Shown in pieces: positions 43,551 to 64,000 of a stretch of DNA of 64,000 nucleotides; position 1 is the first letter of the stretch; the number at the start of each line of letters is the position of its first letter. The stretch covers positions 428,501 to 492,500 of the forward strand of contig JACVVK020000201.1 in assembly GCA_018292915.2 (NCBI GenBank). The letters are read 5' to 3'. Position numbers and translations under genes: made by a program. Source of the stretch: Batillaria attramentaria. Its lineage: Eukaryota; Mollusca; Gastropoda; Batillariidae. The notes under the pieces are model-generated. The model was given only the letters and a program-made list of their open reading frames with translations, made no database searches and was not told the origin of the DNA.

Positions 43551-45896
43551 TTACCTGTTCCCGTGGACAATGCGCCATTTCTTCATGGCCGCAATGGGAA
43601 GTGTAGTATCAAATTCGTCATCAGTCTGTTTCTGTAAAAATGTACAGATGCACAACGTTAAACTAAAGCATTGAAATTCGGTTTCTCTTGTGTCCTAACA
43701 CGCGTACGCCTTCAAATACGAAATTATGTCATACTCAGTGTTTGCTGGTCCGTCATACTTGTTTGCTGAGTCACTTTCATTCGCATTTCATTTAGGCGTG
43801 TTTGATGTACACCCATCCATCCATACACGCAGAGTCAAACAAATAAAGTGTAAAAGAAGAGGGTGAGTGGGTGAATGGGTGTTTGGGGGTTTAACGTCCT
43901 TTTCCACCACATGCAGGGGATATCAAAGACGGGGCAACGATGAAAAGGCCAGCACAAATCCAACGTTCTACCATTCGGCCACCCAGGCTCCCCGTGTAAA
44001 AGAAAAATTCAGCAAACACCAGTACAAGTGCAAAGTATTCAATGGCTGTGAGTACGTCACACGTGGTTTCAGGCTCGTTGTAACAGGACTTGTCTCTTGT
44101 TGTCTACCACCCTCACGCCAGCGGGAAGTGCTTGGGGCAAGTTGTAAGGGGACACGACTGAGTGTGCCGTTAGCTATTACGTGGCCAATACCCGAACTAG
44201 GAGTGACTGCGGTATTCACAAAAGGGTGCGAAATCGCCGAGCTGTCTGGCTAGCGTTGACCACTCGCCGGAGTGTGACGCAATATGACGGCACGTTGCGC
44301 TGTCTCTCGGGCAGACTGCTGGCCTCGAGGATGCATAATAGTGCTGTCTTGTGTTGTGACGATTTTGATTCAGGATGTGATTCGTGTGTGGACAGTTAGG
44401 GGTTAAACTGACGCACAAATTTGACTGAGAACAGCGCGCCACAGGGGACGCACATTTTTGCTCTCTCATAATGCGCCATTTGGTAAGCGTGCGGGTTCCT
44501 CGCCTTACCGATTCGCTATGTCTGATACGCTACAATTCACATGTATACATCTCTCTTACCTGAATGTTTTTGGGGTTTTCACTTTCAGACTTTTATACCA
44601 AAAGACCCTCAAAATTTGCCAAAGGACCTTCAAAAATATGGAGAGACTGAGGGTCCCAAAGACCCTTGTATTTTGAAATCACAGGGAACACTGAGGTAGG
44701 TTTCTCTTCGTACCTGCCATCCACTGGCTCTCGCGGCAAGCTTATGCCTGTATCCCGTGTCCACAGGCGACCAGTCGATTTTCAGGTTTGGCTGGTCAGG
44801 GTCTCTCAGGAGGACTGGCTGCTGAATACCGTTCACCCCTTCTGGTTCTCCAGGTCTCTGCCATCTCAGGTCCAGGCTCCAGCGGATCACGTTTGAATTG
44901 TTGGGCACACTGAAGTGTGAGAGTATCGCATGGCTACTTAGTACTGAACTTAAGAAGCACCAACGAAATAATGAACTTTGCGTGTCGCTCAGACTTTGCG
45001 TTTGTAAATGTAATGCACTTGTAGTAATAATAATAATAATAATAATGAGTATTTTATAGGCGCTTTACCCAATTTCCTGAATCGGCTCAAAGCGCCGCGA
45101 ACTGAACCCAACACGCACGCTCACGTGAATCACACGCATTCTCTCGCACACTTGACATAAACACATTACAATCACGTGGTGCGAAGGGTCAGCTCAGCTA
45201 TTTAAATTTCGGGATTTAGAATTGCATTTATTTTTTCAAATTTGGTAGTGTATTAACGGAGGACCTATCAATGGTGAAAATGGCATTAATCTTACTATTA
45301 AAATTACTCCGCAAAACTTGAACGAAACGAGAATGAAGTCAAATTCGTTCACTATAAAAACGTGTGTATCACTTCCCGTTGAAGATCATCAGCGCTTCTT
45401 GTGAATCTTGTCTACGTATTTTGTAAGTGTATACCATGTACCACGGAGAGGGCTACAAAAAGTGCCGTACAGTGCGTGACGTTGAAGTAGAATTTCTGTC
45501 ATTCGGTTAGGTTGCATGAACTAGCACCAACCAACCAACCAACCAACCAACCAACCAACCAGCCAACCAACCATCCAACCAATTCAGCCAAAGGTGTTCA
45601 AGATGTGTACGTCCAACCTCAACCTGATCGTCTCTCTGGAAATTGTTTGATGAAATTCGTCTCACTCAGTATTTACCTCCGATGTGGAATCAGATTATTA
45701 AACAGAATGAAGCCGCCGTATTTCACAGGAATTGTCCTCAGATCTCTTTCAATGTCAACTCCTGCAGAAGAAAAAAATACGGTTCCTACATGACAAACTG
45801 ACTACTGAAACGTGAGACTTAACAGTTCATAACGAGGTGCACAGTGTATCTCATTTGAAAACTGCTCAAACTATTGAAGGACTGTTTTCACAAAAC

Positions 45897-45970
<74 letters not shown>

Positions 45971-47526
45971 TAAAATGAAACCCCGGTGTTGACGTAAGGA
46001 GGGTTTGTATCATGGAACTGACGTAGGCAGGCATACCGAGAACGTCGCCCATCTTGGATTCGTCCAGCATGACGTGCCAGGTGTCCTTCCAGCAGCACAG
46101 GTGGTCACACACCATACCTCGCCTGTGCCCCCCTTCCAGGTACTACGGCCATTCACCGGACAGACGAGAACATTAATTATGATTACTTTGCTGCATGCTA
46201 CACGCTCAATACTTTTCTTCAACGTTGTTTGCATGCTACACGCTCAATACTTTTCTACAACGTTGTTTGCATGCTACACGCTCAATACTTTTCTACAACG
46301 TTGTTTGCATGCTACACGCTCAATACTTTTCTACAACGTTGTTTGCATGCTACACGCTCAATACTTTTCTACAACGTTGTTTGAATGATACGCGCTCAAT
46401 ACTTTTCTTCAACGTTGTTTGCATGATACGCGGTCAATACTTTTCTTCAACGTTGTTTGCATGCTACACGCTCAATACTTTTCTTCAACGTTGTTTGCAT
46501 GATACACCCTGAATACTTTTCTTCAACGTTGTTTGCATGATACGCGGGTGGGTGGGGGTGGGTGTTTGGGGGTTTAACGTCCTTTTCCACCACATAGGGT
46601 GATATCAAAGACGGGGCGACGATGAAAAAGCCAGCACAAATATTTGGCCCCAGCCGTTGCATGATACGCGCTCAATACTTTTCTTCAACGTTGTTTGCAT
46701 GATACGCTCTCAGTACTTTTCTTCAACGTTGTTTGCATGATACGCGCTCAATACTTTTCTTCAACGTTGTTTGCATGATACGCGCTCAATACTTTTCTTC
46801 AACGTTGTTTGCATGATACGCGCTCAATACTTTTCTTCAACGTTGTTTGCATGATACACGCTCACTACCTTTCTTCAACGTTGTTGTATGGTAGACGCGC
46901 GTAACGGTTATTTTGAAAACTAACAACGAAGCACACTAACAAAAAAAATTAAGAATAGCCGGCAGAGCATCTGTCCACCTGCATGCATCCATTTTCAGGC
47001 GTAGCGTCCAGAAGAGGGATCCAGGCGACAGGCATAAGGGTCTTGTAGGAGTTGCGAGCGAAGTAGCCAGAGTCTGTTGAAAACGCGACACAGAATACAC
47101 GCATACATCAATTTTCAAAAGTGACCTCGGGTTCAGTTAAAGCGGACACATACACATTATAAGTCTCTGGTTTACAACGCAAAAGAAATTTATGAACAGT
47201 CACTGAATGCCAAGCGAACGCTACCCGGTGCTGCAAGAAAAACAATTCTAACAATTACACAAGTGTTCCTTTTCTTGTAAAGAGGGAGGGAAAAGATACA
47301 GTGGGACCCCCCCCCCCCTTCTTCACTGTAATCATATTATATTACGTGTCCATGAGTTTACAAAAGACATATATAATATTTCTATAGATATTCATCGATC
47401 AATGTTGTAACGCAATAAGAGCTGTACTGATCATCAAGACAGAGTATTTCGAACGTACTCATGATCGAAAATGTTCCACAACATAACCGGGCTTAGCAAA
47501 GATGGAATTAGCCCGTTTAATTGACG

Positions 47527-47611
<85 letters not shown>

Positions 47612-50600
47612 CGTGTGTGCTGGTTGCCTCTTGTGTGTTCCCCATGCATGTATGATATTGTGCGCGCGTGTGTGTGCTGGTTGTCGCTGTGTGTGTTTCT
47701 CTCACATGTGTTGTATTTACATATTTATATCTTTGTTCTTCATAAATTATGGATATGTTAATCTTAATGTCACTTTCTAAAGCGCTTAGAGCCTACAATG
47801 GTGGGGATTTCGCGCTATATAAGAATTATTATTATTATCATTATAATTATTATAAATGACCCTGCGTATGAACTCAGGCGTTACGTACACGGCCGTTGCA
47901 TCAATTCACACTGAAACAGTGAGACCTTTTTGGATGAACGATCAGCATATAATAGTATTAGTGTACCCTGGTGCCAAGGGATGCCCATTTCAGAGAGGTT
48001 GGGGATCTTGGGTCTGACGTTCCAGCTAGGACAGGCGGCCACATGGGGACCCAGAACTTGTTCCAGGACGTTCAGCAGCCGCTCGTTGGACAGGAGGGCT
48101 CGATACTCCTGGACATCATCATCATCATCATCATCGTCGTCGTCGTCATCATCGTCAACATCATCATAGTCGTCAACAACAACAACAGAATCAGCAGCGG
48201 CAGCCTCATCTAATTTACCAGGGGAGCCGGGATATCATTGGATTTGAGAATCACTTAGACATTTTCACATGTACCCTTCTACAGCGGACATAGGAACAGC
48301 CGGAAAGAAGGTCTGTAAACAGTGTAAAGAGAAGAAAAGAGTAACAGAAGCTGAAACTCACGGGCGGCAGGATTGCTTGTTTGTGCAAGATTACACTGGC
48401 CCCAGGAAACTCTTGCTCTATCAGTGTGAGTCTCTGAAACAAGCCAGCGTCTTCTTGGAGATCTGAAACAAGCCAGATGAAATGCAAGGTCATTGTACTG
48501 CCAAAACGCTGCAGCAGCTCTAGCGCTGTAACACATGACACAGAACCGGATACTGACCTTGGTCATGCAGACATAGTATTACTACCATTGTTTTGAACTG
48601 ATATGTACTTTCTTTAGGCGCTCAGCAAGACTGGGCAAGTCAGCACAAATATTTGGCTTGGAGTTTCAGGCATATAACTGTGCATGGAAACTTTTTCGCC
48701 GCACATACTTAATCTGTGGATCAGAATCAGTCACTTGCGTCACAGTAGAGCGTCTAAAGGCATCCTGGTGACTCTGCCCGGCATGTGTGTTGTTCTTCAA
48801 GCTTACAGCGTACTGAGCTGACGACGTTGAGAACTGAAGACCAGCTAGATAGCGCCGACTGGTGGCTAGTTGTAGAAGATTTCAGGAATAGACCGTTTGC
48901 TCAAAGAAAGTCCTATTTCTCTACTATTAGAGGCCACAAAGTCATGAAAACGGTCGTGATGGCCAAATGAACTTCTATCTGGCAAATAGCGTTAAAGCTT
49001 TGAAAGCGGCAGTTTTCTATCACAGTGGCGTGTCAAACATATACTACTCAAAAGAATTCAAGGGCCACTGTCAGATTTGATGTGGTTCAGATAATTGCAT
49101 CCTGTGCTCAAAATAAAAAATTCCCTTATCCACTAAAAAACTGATTCTGTAAGGTAACATCCAAATCAACCTGATTTTGACATGAAATCACAGTTTGGAA
49201 CTTCAAAGTTTCTACACCGAGTGCCAAAAGAAACGCAATTTTAACGAGAAAATTCCTCCAATTCACAGGCGTCTAGCTGACAACTTGAAAGCAGCATTGT
49301 GAACAACGAAAACTGAATTCTTTTGAGTAGGATAGAGGCTTGAAAACCGGGACTCGAGGTCACAACTCGAGCATTACGGTTGAAGGTCCAACACTCTGCC
49401 AGCTTAGTAATCCCCCCCCCCCTCCGCCTCCAGAGAAGTTCCAGTTCCACGTAAGAAAGATACTACTGACTGACTGACAATGAGTCTTACTGGTGATCTT
49501 GCCGGCCTTGTAAAGGCGCTGTGCCAGATCGTCCACGAGACGGGCGGTGGCCTGGCGGACCGGCTCCAGCTCCTGGGGGGTGAAGAAATCCTCCACCAGC
49601 ACGTAACCCTGCACAACAACCACACAACTGCATAATCTATAGACAGACCAATCGCAACCGGCCACACAGAGCGGAACTCATCACCTTTTGCAGACATTTC
49701 GCTCATTTTCTTAAATAATTTTTACGGCTTCGAATATTGAAGAAATCAGGCGTTTAGACACCGTAAGCTACCGGTTTTTCTTTGCGTGCCGCCTGGACAT
49801 CAGAATGGCAACAAAATAAGTAGGCCTACACTTGCAATTGCCTGCACGCTTTGCGACCCCCTCTGACTGTGGACACCCTGGCCCAGATGTAAGTCGGTGT
49901 TGCTTGGTCAGTCGGGTGACATGCAGTTACGGTTCACTTCACACTTGCCCCAAAGATCCATGAATTACCGATGGCGGCACCCGTGTAGATTCTATGGGCA
50001 GGGACTTTGCCACCGAGTGTGTGGACTTCTCTTTTCTTTTCTGTTTAAAACAGCCCTTGTCTATGTTCCCGCAAGTCTGTATACCTGGAGGTCTGTGTCC
50101 CTACAACAACCCTAGCAACACCCATGTAATAACATATATATATATACACGTAGTAGCAACATAGGCCTCTGGGATCATAGACGTCCGGGAAGATGGGGCC
50201 GACCCCACGTTGTCTACAGACCATCCCGCCTTCGTCTCAAAAAGTCAGCGTAATTACATTGGTATGAAAAGGACGCGATAGTGACTGCAAAGTGGAAGAA
50301 ACACTGATACGGAAGCTACGAACAAGGAAGAAAAACTGACCACATAACTTATAGCAGACAAAGGGGCCGGACAAGAGTGCATACAAGTAACCTTTTTCCG
50401 GACAAAACCAAACTGGTATTTTTTTTTCTTACTGTTGGTCTTAGTCACATCAGATGGTATACTGAAACAACGACCTAAACAATGATTACCTTTTCAAAGG
50501 CTTTCAATTACCTTCTCAAAGAACTGTCTGACCATGTGTTCCGGCAGCTGTCCGGGTTTCTTCACTTTGGGTTGTTCCGGCATCCCGGCCAGGGTGTAGA

Positions 50601-50664
50601 TTTCCGGGTGGGCCTCGTCACTGTGACCCGGGTACACTTTCCGAATCTTTCCGGCGGACATCAT
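43551..50664 (-). CDS. PhyH-superfamily Fe(II)/2-oxoglutarate dioxygenase, paralog D
   Basis: Nine exons on the reverse strand: 50664-50512, 49608-49491, 48462-48362, 48108-47967, 47073-46979, 46142-46037, 45761-45677, 44909-44714 and 43631-43551 (TAA at 43553-43551). They give 358 residues. The start is [20 protein letters not shown], aligned with [12 protein letters not shown] of C; an in-frame ATG at 50742 could add 26 residues. Iron ligands are His170, Asp172 (PWHQDSGYF) and His265 (NLIPHRS), with Arg276 for 2-oxoglutarate. The protein ends [10 protein letters not shown]. If the GTAAAG after it were instead used as a donor, another exon would be needed, but the immediate stop is simpler. 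The gene is head to head with KMO. Introns hold SINE copies, a 38-bp minisatellite (intron 5) and a (GAT)n tract at the exon 4 acceptor. Confidence 0.9.
43859..43993 (-). mobile_element. SINE family 2, copy 8 (reverse, internal deletion)
   Basis: Tail and head are joined after CCAGCACAAATCCAACG, deleting the B-box. GTGTAAAAGAA at 43848-43858 and 43994-44004 is an 11-bp target-site duplication. It lies in intron 8 of gene D. Confidence 0.9.
45024..45246 (-). mobile_element. SINE family 1, copy 4 (reverse, 5'-truncated)
   Basis: (AAT)n tail, then TATAGGCGCTTTACCCAATT and GGTGCGAAGGGTCAGCTC, the inverse complement of the 3' half of the copies at 4662, 55095 and 55712. The tRNA head is missing. 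It lies in intron 7 of gene D. Confidence 0.88.
45528..45571 (+). repeat. (CCAA)n microsatellite
   Basis: About ten CCAA units in intron 7 of gene D, about 100 bp from exon 7. Confidence 0.9.
45900..45963 (+). repeat. (GA)n microsatellite
   Basis: About 32 GA units between exons 6 and 7 of gene D. It reads (CT)n on the coding strand. Confidence 0.95.
46190..46890 (+). repeat. 38-bp minisatellite, about 15 copies, split by a SINE
   Basis: Unit GCATGCTACACGCTCAATAC followed by TTTTCTACAACGTTGTTT. The left block (46190-46546) has about nine copies and the right block (46657-46890) about six. The left block carries mostly GCTACACG/TCTACAACG variants and the right block mostly GATACGCG/TCTTCAACG variants. 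It lies in intron 5 of gene D. There is no coding role. Confidence 0.95.
46547..46656 (-). mobile_element. SINE family 2, copy 9 (5'-truncated) inside the minisatellite
   Basis: Only the 3' two-thirds is present, ending at CCCCAGCCG. TTGCATGATACGCG at 46533-46546 and 46657-46670 is a 14-bp target-site duplication made from minisatellite sequence. Its poly-G end (GGGTGGGTGGGGGTGGG) is a strong G-quadruplex candidate. Confidence 0.93.
47530..47603 (+). repeat. (GT)n microsatellite
   Basis: About 37 GT units followed by a short (GC)n tract, in intron 4 of gene D. Confidence 0.95.
47775..47850 (+). repeat. Retroelement 3'-tail fragment
   Basis: TCTAAAGCGCTTAGAGCCTA, TTTCGCGCTATATAAGAA and an (ATT)n tail resemble the ends of the LINE remnants at 1759 and 17930. 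It lies in intron 4 of gene D. Confidence 0.5.
48112..48186 (+). repeat. (ATC)n/(GTC)n tract at the exon 4 acceptor of gene D
   Basis: On the coding strand it is a GAT/GAC run ending GATGTCCAG at exon 4, as in gene C. The frame stays open upstream to 48231, where a TGA stop lies just before. It encodes Ala4, Val4 and Asp-rich segments. Confidence 0.9.
49344..49420 (-). mobile_element. SINE family 2 head fragment (probable)
   Basis: CCGGGACTCGAGGTCACAAC, TCGAGCATTACGG and GGTCCAACACTCTGCCA match the tRNA-like head of reversed family 2 copies, with substitutions. No tail is present. It lies in intron 2 of gene D, 70 bp from exon 2. Confidence 0.65.
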
Positions 50665-52889
50665 GCAGTTTTCTGGTAGCACCGTGACAGTGATCGGTTT
50701 GATCTCTTGTCTTCTTTGTTTTCCGTGTTTGTTAGTCGTCACTGACCTCCCAGTTTAGCTGTTAGAATGACTGACCTCGGTCCACCGCACGGCCTTTTTA
50801 TTATCTTCTGAGATAAGAACGCAAGTCAGTCGCAGGCTCTGATACTGTACCACCACTAGAGATATCTGCCGGGTCGCATGCATACCCCAAGCCTGCATTT
50901 CAGTTGTGCCGCCGAGCGGCCAATTACTGAGTACATGCTCCCATCCTATAACTTGACTTGACCAGTTCTTTATCTGTGACTGAGTTCACTGAGCATATAT
51001 TCGGTCCTTTGCCATACTCCAGATATTCGGTGAATAATAGGGATACTGAGACTGTGATTGCGCAACCGTAACTGACTCCGTTATTCAGTGGCGGTAACTG
51101 TCTTGACATGACTCAGTAAAACTTGCTGATTTCAGTCAAGCCGCCGTTCTGTCTGCACTGCTGGATTAGGCCGGTTACGGTCGAATCCCTACGCATGGAT
51201 TACTGCGGATGTGCCGGAACACATACTCCGCGTTTATTTTCAATATTTACCAGAAGTAATGCCGCTTTAACCGTGGCCGTGAGTGACTGCAGCACGGTTA
51301 TACATGTAGCCGGTTTGGTTCCGAGTCAGTGCTGTAAACAAGCATCATAGTCATTGTCTGTCAGTCCCGGCCGGCACAGGCACTCGGTGTAGACTCTGTC
51401 AAGATTAAAAAAAAAAAAAAAAAATCCGGCGCATTTTCAAGTGCGATATGCCCATATCAGTCAAACCCGGCCCACGTCTCTACTGACTCTAATATCGCCG
51501 CAGGTTACCTAACGCCGATCTCAGACCAGTGGTAAAACCGGCACAGATTGCTTTGAAATTGAATCATCGGGCTTTTGTATAAATATCAGTCTAATTAGGA
51601 AGGAGTTTGTAACTTGTGGTTGAGTATCTAGTCATCTGTCTCTGCTCAGTTATTGTACTTCATATTTCTAGTACTAGCACGCCGCCGCACAGCAGCGAAG
51701 CACTGAGCCGGTTCTACGACGCCGCCTTGTTCAGACCGGCCTCAGTTGATATTACATGAGTAGACTCACTGACGCCGCGCCTACTGAGGGGCGACTGATG
51801 GGCATATGACACTTGAAAGTGTGATTTAATTTCCGTTTATAGGTCTTGACAATCTACGAGTGCCTGTGTCACAGCGTCCGTCAGAATGCAAACGTGACTG
51901 ACACCAGTCACTGACTGAGTCATGTCAGTCACTGAGCCGGCCGAGCCGCCACTGACTGAGATCGGTCCGACGGAGAGGGCGCTTCACTGACTTTTTAACA
52001 GGCGTTAGTTCAAGCTGCTGCAGTCGGTGCCGACTCGGAAATAGACACACACCGTCAGTCATTACCAAGCCGAGCTTACTGGTGTATTTTTCAAAAGTCA
52101 GTGATGTTCCGGAATAAGATGAACCCGGCGGCGCCGACTGACTGAAACACTGAATTCCAGCCTTCCCGGCCCGCGCCGGCCGGCCCGGCGCGCGTTGGTC
52201 CGTATCACCGAGTCAGCCAAGTTACAATTGACTCGGAGTCACAGACACCACTTCTGAGCCGAATCAGTTTCAGTTCCGTACAGTCAGTCGTAAACATATC
52301 GTTCCGATCCACATCTGCCGGGCCGCGTATGCAATTATCACTGCCGGACTGACTGACCAACATCACAGACTGACTGACCCAACTGAAGTTCACCCAACAC
52401 TCTTCCAGGCAGAGACTACAGAACAATCATGTTATGTATGTGTGTTCAGTCAGTGATAATATGGTTGCGCTACCAGGGCCAAACTCTCAGCGCACGATGA
52501 TCAGCACGTGAAGATTAATAAGTTATGTATTTCCTATGAGGTGGGACTGCGCACGTGACACATCGTGGTTGGCTTTTTGCGGGCTTGTTAGCATGTGCCT
52601 CGGTGACTTGTCCTGTACAGCAAAGCCCAACTGTAACCGACTGGTCGAGTCAGTTTCGCTTTCGTTCTTTACTCTGTGCGTACTGCTGTAGAGTATTGGA
52701 AACCCCCGCGGAAACTTTGTGGGAGTTGGTCAGAAACATCCAATCGTGTTGCTGCTTTTTGGGGTCAGTCGATAAGCCTTGACCCCGATGTGTGTGTTTT
52801 TGCTCTAGGGGTCCTTCAGCCCAGAGAGGCCCACTGCCACTGTGCTATCAGCGTCTTGTGGAGGAGAAACGCAGTACCCAGCACACACA
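50665..52889. promoter_or_regulatory. Divergent intergenic region between dioxygenase D and KMO
   Basis: 2.2 kb between the two start codons. CpG-bearing, with a very GC-rich block at about 52160-52198 (CCGGCCCGCGCC words) and unusually many ACTGAC, GTCAGT and CCGG words, especially at 51890-52100 and 52340-52460. An A-run lies at 51404-51424. No TATA box was convincing. A shared or paired promoter is likely; the 5' UTRs are not defined. Confidence 0.5.
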
Positions 52890-63010
<10,121 letters not shown>

Positions 63011-64000
63011 GCTATTGCTGTGTAGAAACGGAAACGGTAATGACTCGCTTTTACTTGTATTGCTGTGTAATTCATTTTTGTTTGACCTGAGCTGCACCGT
63101 CAGACTGTTTTTGGGGTTCTTTTTGTTGTTGTTGTTGTTGTTGTTCTGGGATAAGGATGCTGTTTTTAACAGTCAATGAATGTCTTAAGGGCTGCTCAGT
63201 GAGAAGTCTCCAAAATACATTTCCATGGTTTGTAGGCAACTTGTAAAGTCCTGTGTAGTATGTAAGCTATTTGGCATGGTACACTTTTTTTTTCTTTTTT
63301 TTTAAAGTTCTTTTTGGGAGTTTGTAGATCATACAACAAGACAGGAATATTGCAAGATTTTGATAAATGATTGCAATATTTGAGAAACTTGAATTTATAG
63401 TCGTCCCGATCTCATGAGTCAGTGGCTGATGTATTGTTTTTTACATCTACAACTTTGCATTTTTGGAACTTGCACAGCAAGTTTTTTTCGTCCTTTTTTG
63501 TTGTTTTATACATGTATCTTTTTTCTGTTTTTTCTTTTGTATCTATTTCACTCATACATGTGCTTTTAGATTGGACTGGTGTTGCAAATCTTGTTTCGCA
63601 TAAATTTGTCAGAGAGTTGATACAAAAGTAACCTAGTCAAAAGTTTCAGTGTTCTGGTCAGTTTCAGTACTGAGGTTGTCGGTTTAGTGGAGATGCAGGT
63701 CAAGTGTGAATGTGGCTTTATAAATTCCATTCCATTGTCAGTGTCAAGTTTATGCTGCCTTGTATTGCAGTGTAATAGCCTGTGAAATATATTTTGAAAT
63801 TCCATTCTCATACATGAGACATGTATACCCCAACACCCAACAAACAACAACAACAAAAACAAACACAAGCAAACAAACAAAGAACCCCCCATGGGCTGCT
63901 TCCAGTGGGGAGAAGATGTCAGTTTTGTTCATCTGAAGTGAGACTTAAGATTTAATTTTTTTTTTTTTTTGGTTTCTTGAATAATATGCAAGTTAGGGCC
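63011..64000 (+). other. KMO 3' UTR/flank, no further gene seen
   Basis: T-rich sequence with (TTG)n near 63124-63145, a T-run at about 63285-63303 and a (CAAA)-like run near 63840-63880. No AATAAA was found before the window ends, so the transcript may end outside it or use a variant signal. Confidence 0.55.

Noticed and set aside
46190..46890. Regular 38-bp repeats resembling a CRISPR array
   Set aside because: No unique spacers and no cas genes; units are contiguous and the region is a eukaryotic intron.

Overview
The window looks like an animal, most likely mollusc-like (gastropod-type), nuclear genome. Genes are split by long introns with GT..AG borders. Both strands are full of (GT)n/(CA)n microsatellites. 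There are tRNA-derived SINEs with intact target-site duplications, foldback MITE-like elements, 3' ends of LINEs and one LINE reverse transcriptase. There is no prokaryotic-style gene packing. The species assignment is inference from gene content and repeat style, not a database match.

Layout. (1) 1-8406 (+): the last exons of a TMEM63/OSCA-type mechanosensitive cation channel, entering from the left edge, followed by a long 3' UTR/intergenic stretch to about 14.1 kb. (2) 14.1-50.7 kb: four paralogous non-heme Fe(II)/2-oxoglutarate dioxygenase genes of the phytanoyl-CoA dioxygenase (PhyH) superfamily, called A (14158-22283, +), B (24817-29530, +), C (32665-37729, -) and D (43551-50664, -). 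A and B run rightward and C and D leftward, giving two convergent pairs. All four keep the HxD...H metal triad and an arginine 11 residues after the distal His. Their exon lengths are nearly identical (118/101/142/95/106/85 nt). A has precisely lost one intron, so that 95+106 became a single 201-nt exon, and has one extra codon in exon 3. C appears to have lost the stop codon that D uses. (3) 37.7-43.5 kb between C and D: a MITE copy, a triplicated (GA)n/SINE block, a 40-codon small ORF, and a 5'-truncated LINE reverse transcriptase with one in-frame stop. (4) 52890-63010 (+): a complete 14-exon kynurenine 3-monooxygenase (KMO) gene, head to head with D across a 2.2-kb GC-rich stretch dense in ACTGAC/GTCAGT words. 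(5) 63011-64000: KMO 3' UTR.

How it fits together. KMO makes 3-hydroxykynurenine at the outer mitochondrial membrane. The substrates of the four PhyH-type enzymes cannot be told from sequence. A link between the PhyH array and kynurenine metabolism rests only on adjacency and the shared D/KMO promoter region, so it is a hypothesis. The strongest unexplained signals are: the conserved in-frame Asp-rich tract at the intron 3/exon 4 border of C and D, the stop loss into a microsatellite in C, the decayed duplicate of the last exon of A, exons flanked by same-family repeats (KMO exon 4, A exon 7), the roughly 289-bp (GT)n tract abutting the KMO exon 11 acceptor, and consecutive in-frame mini-exons in the TMEM63 tail.
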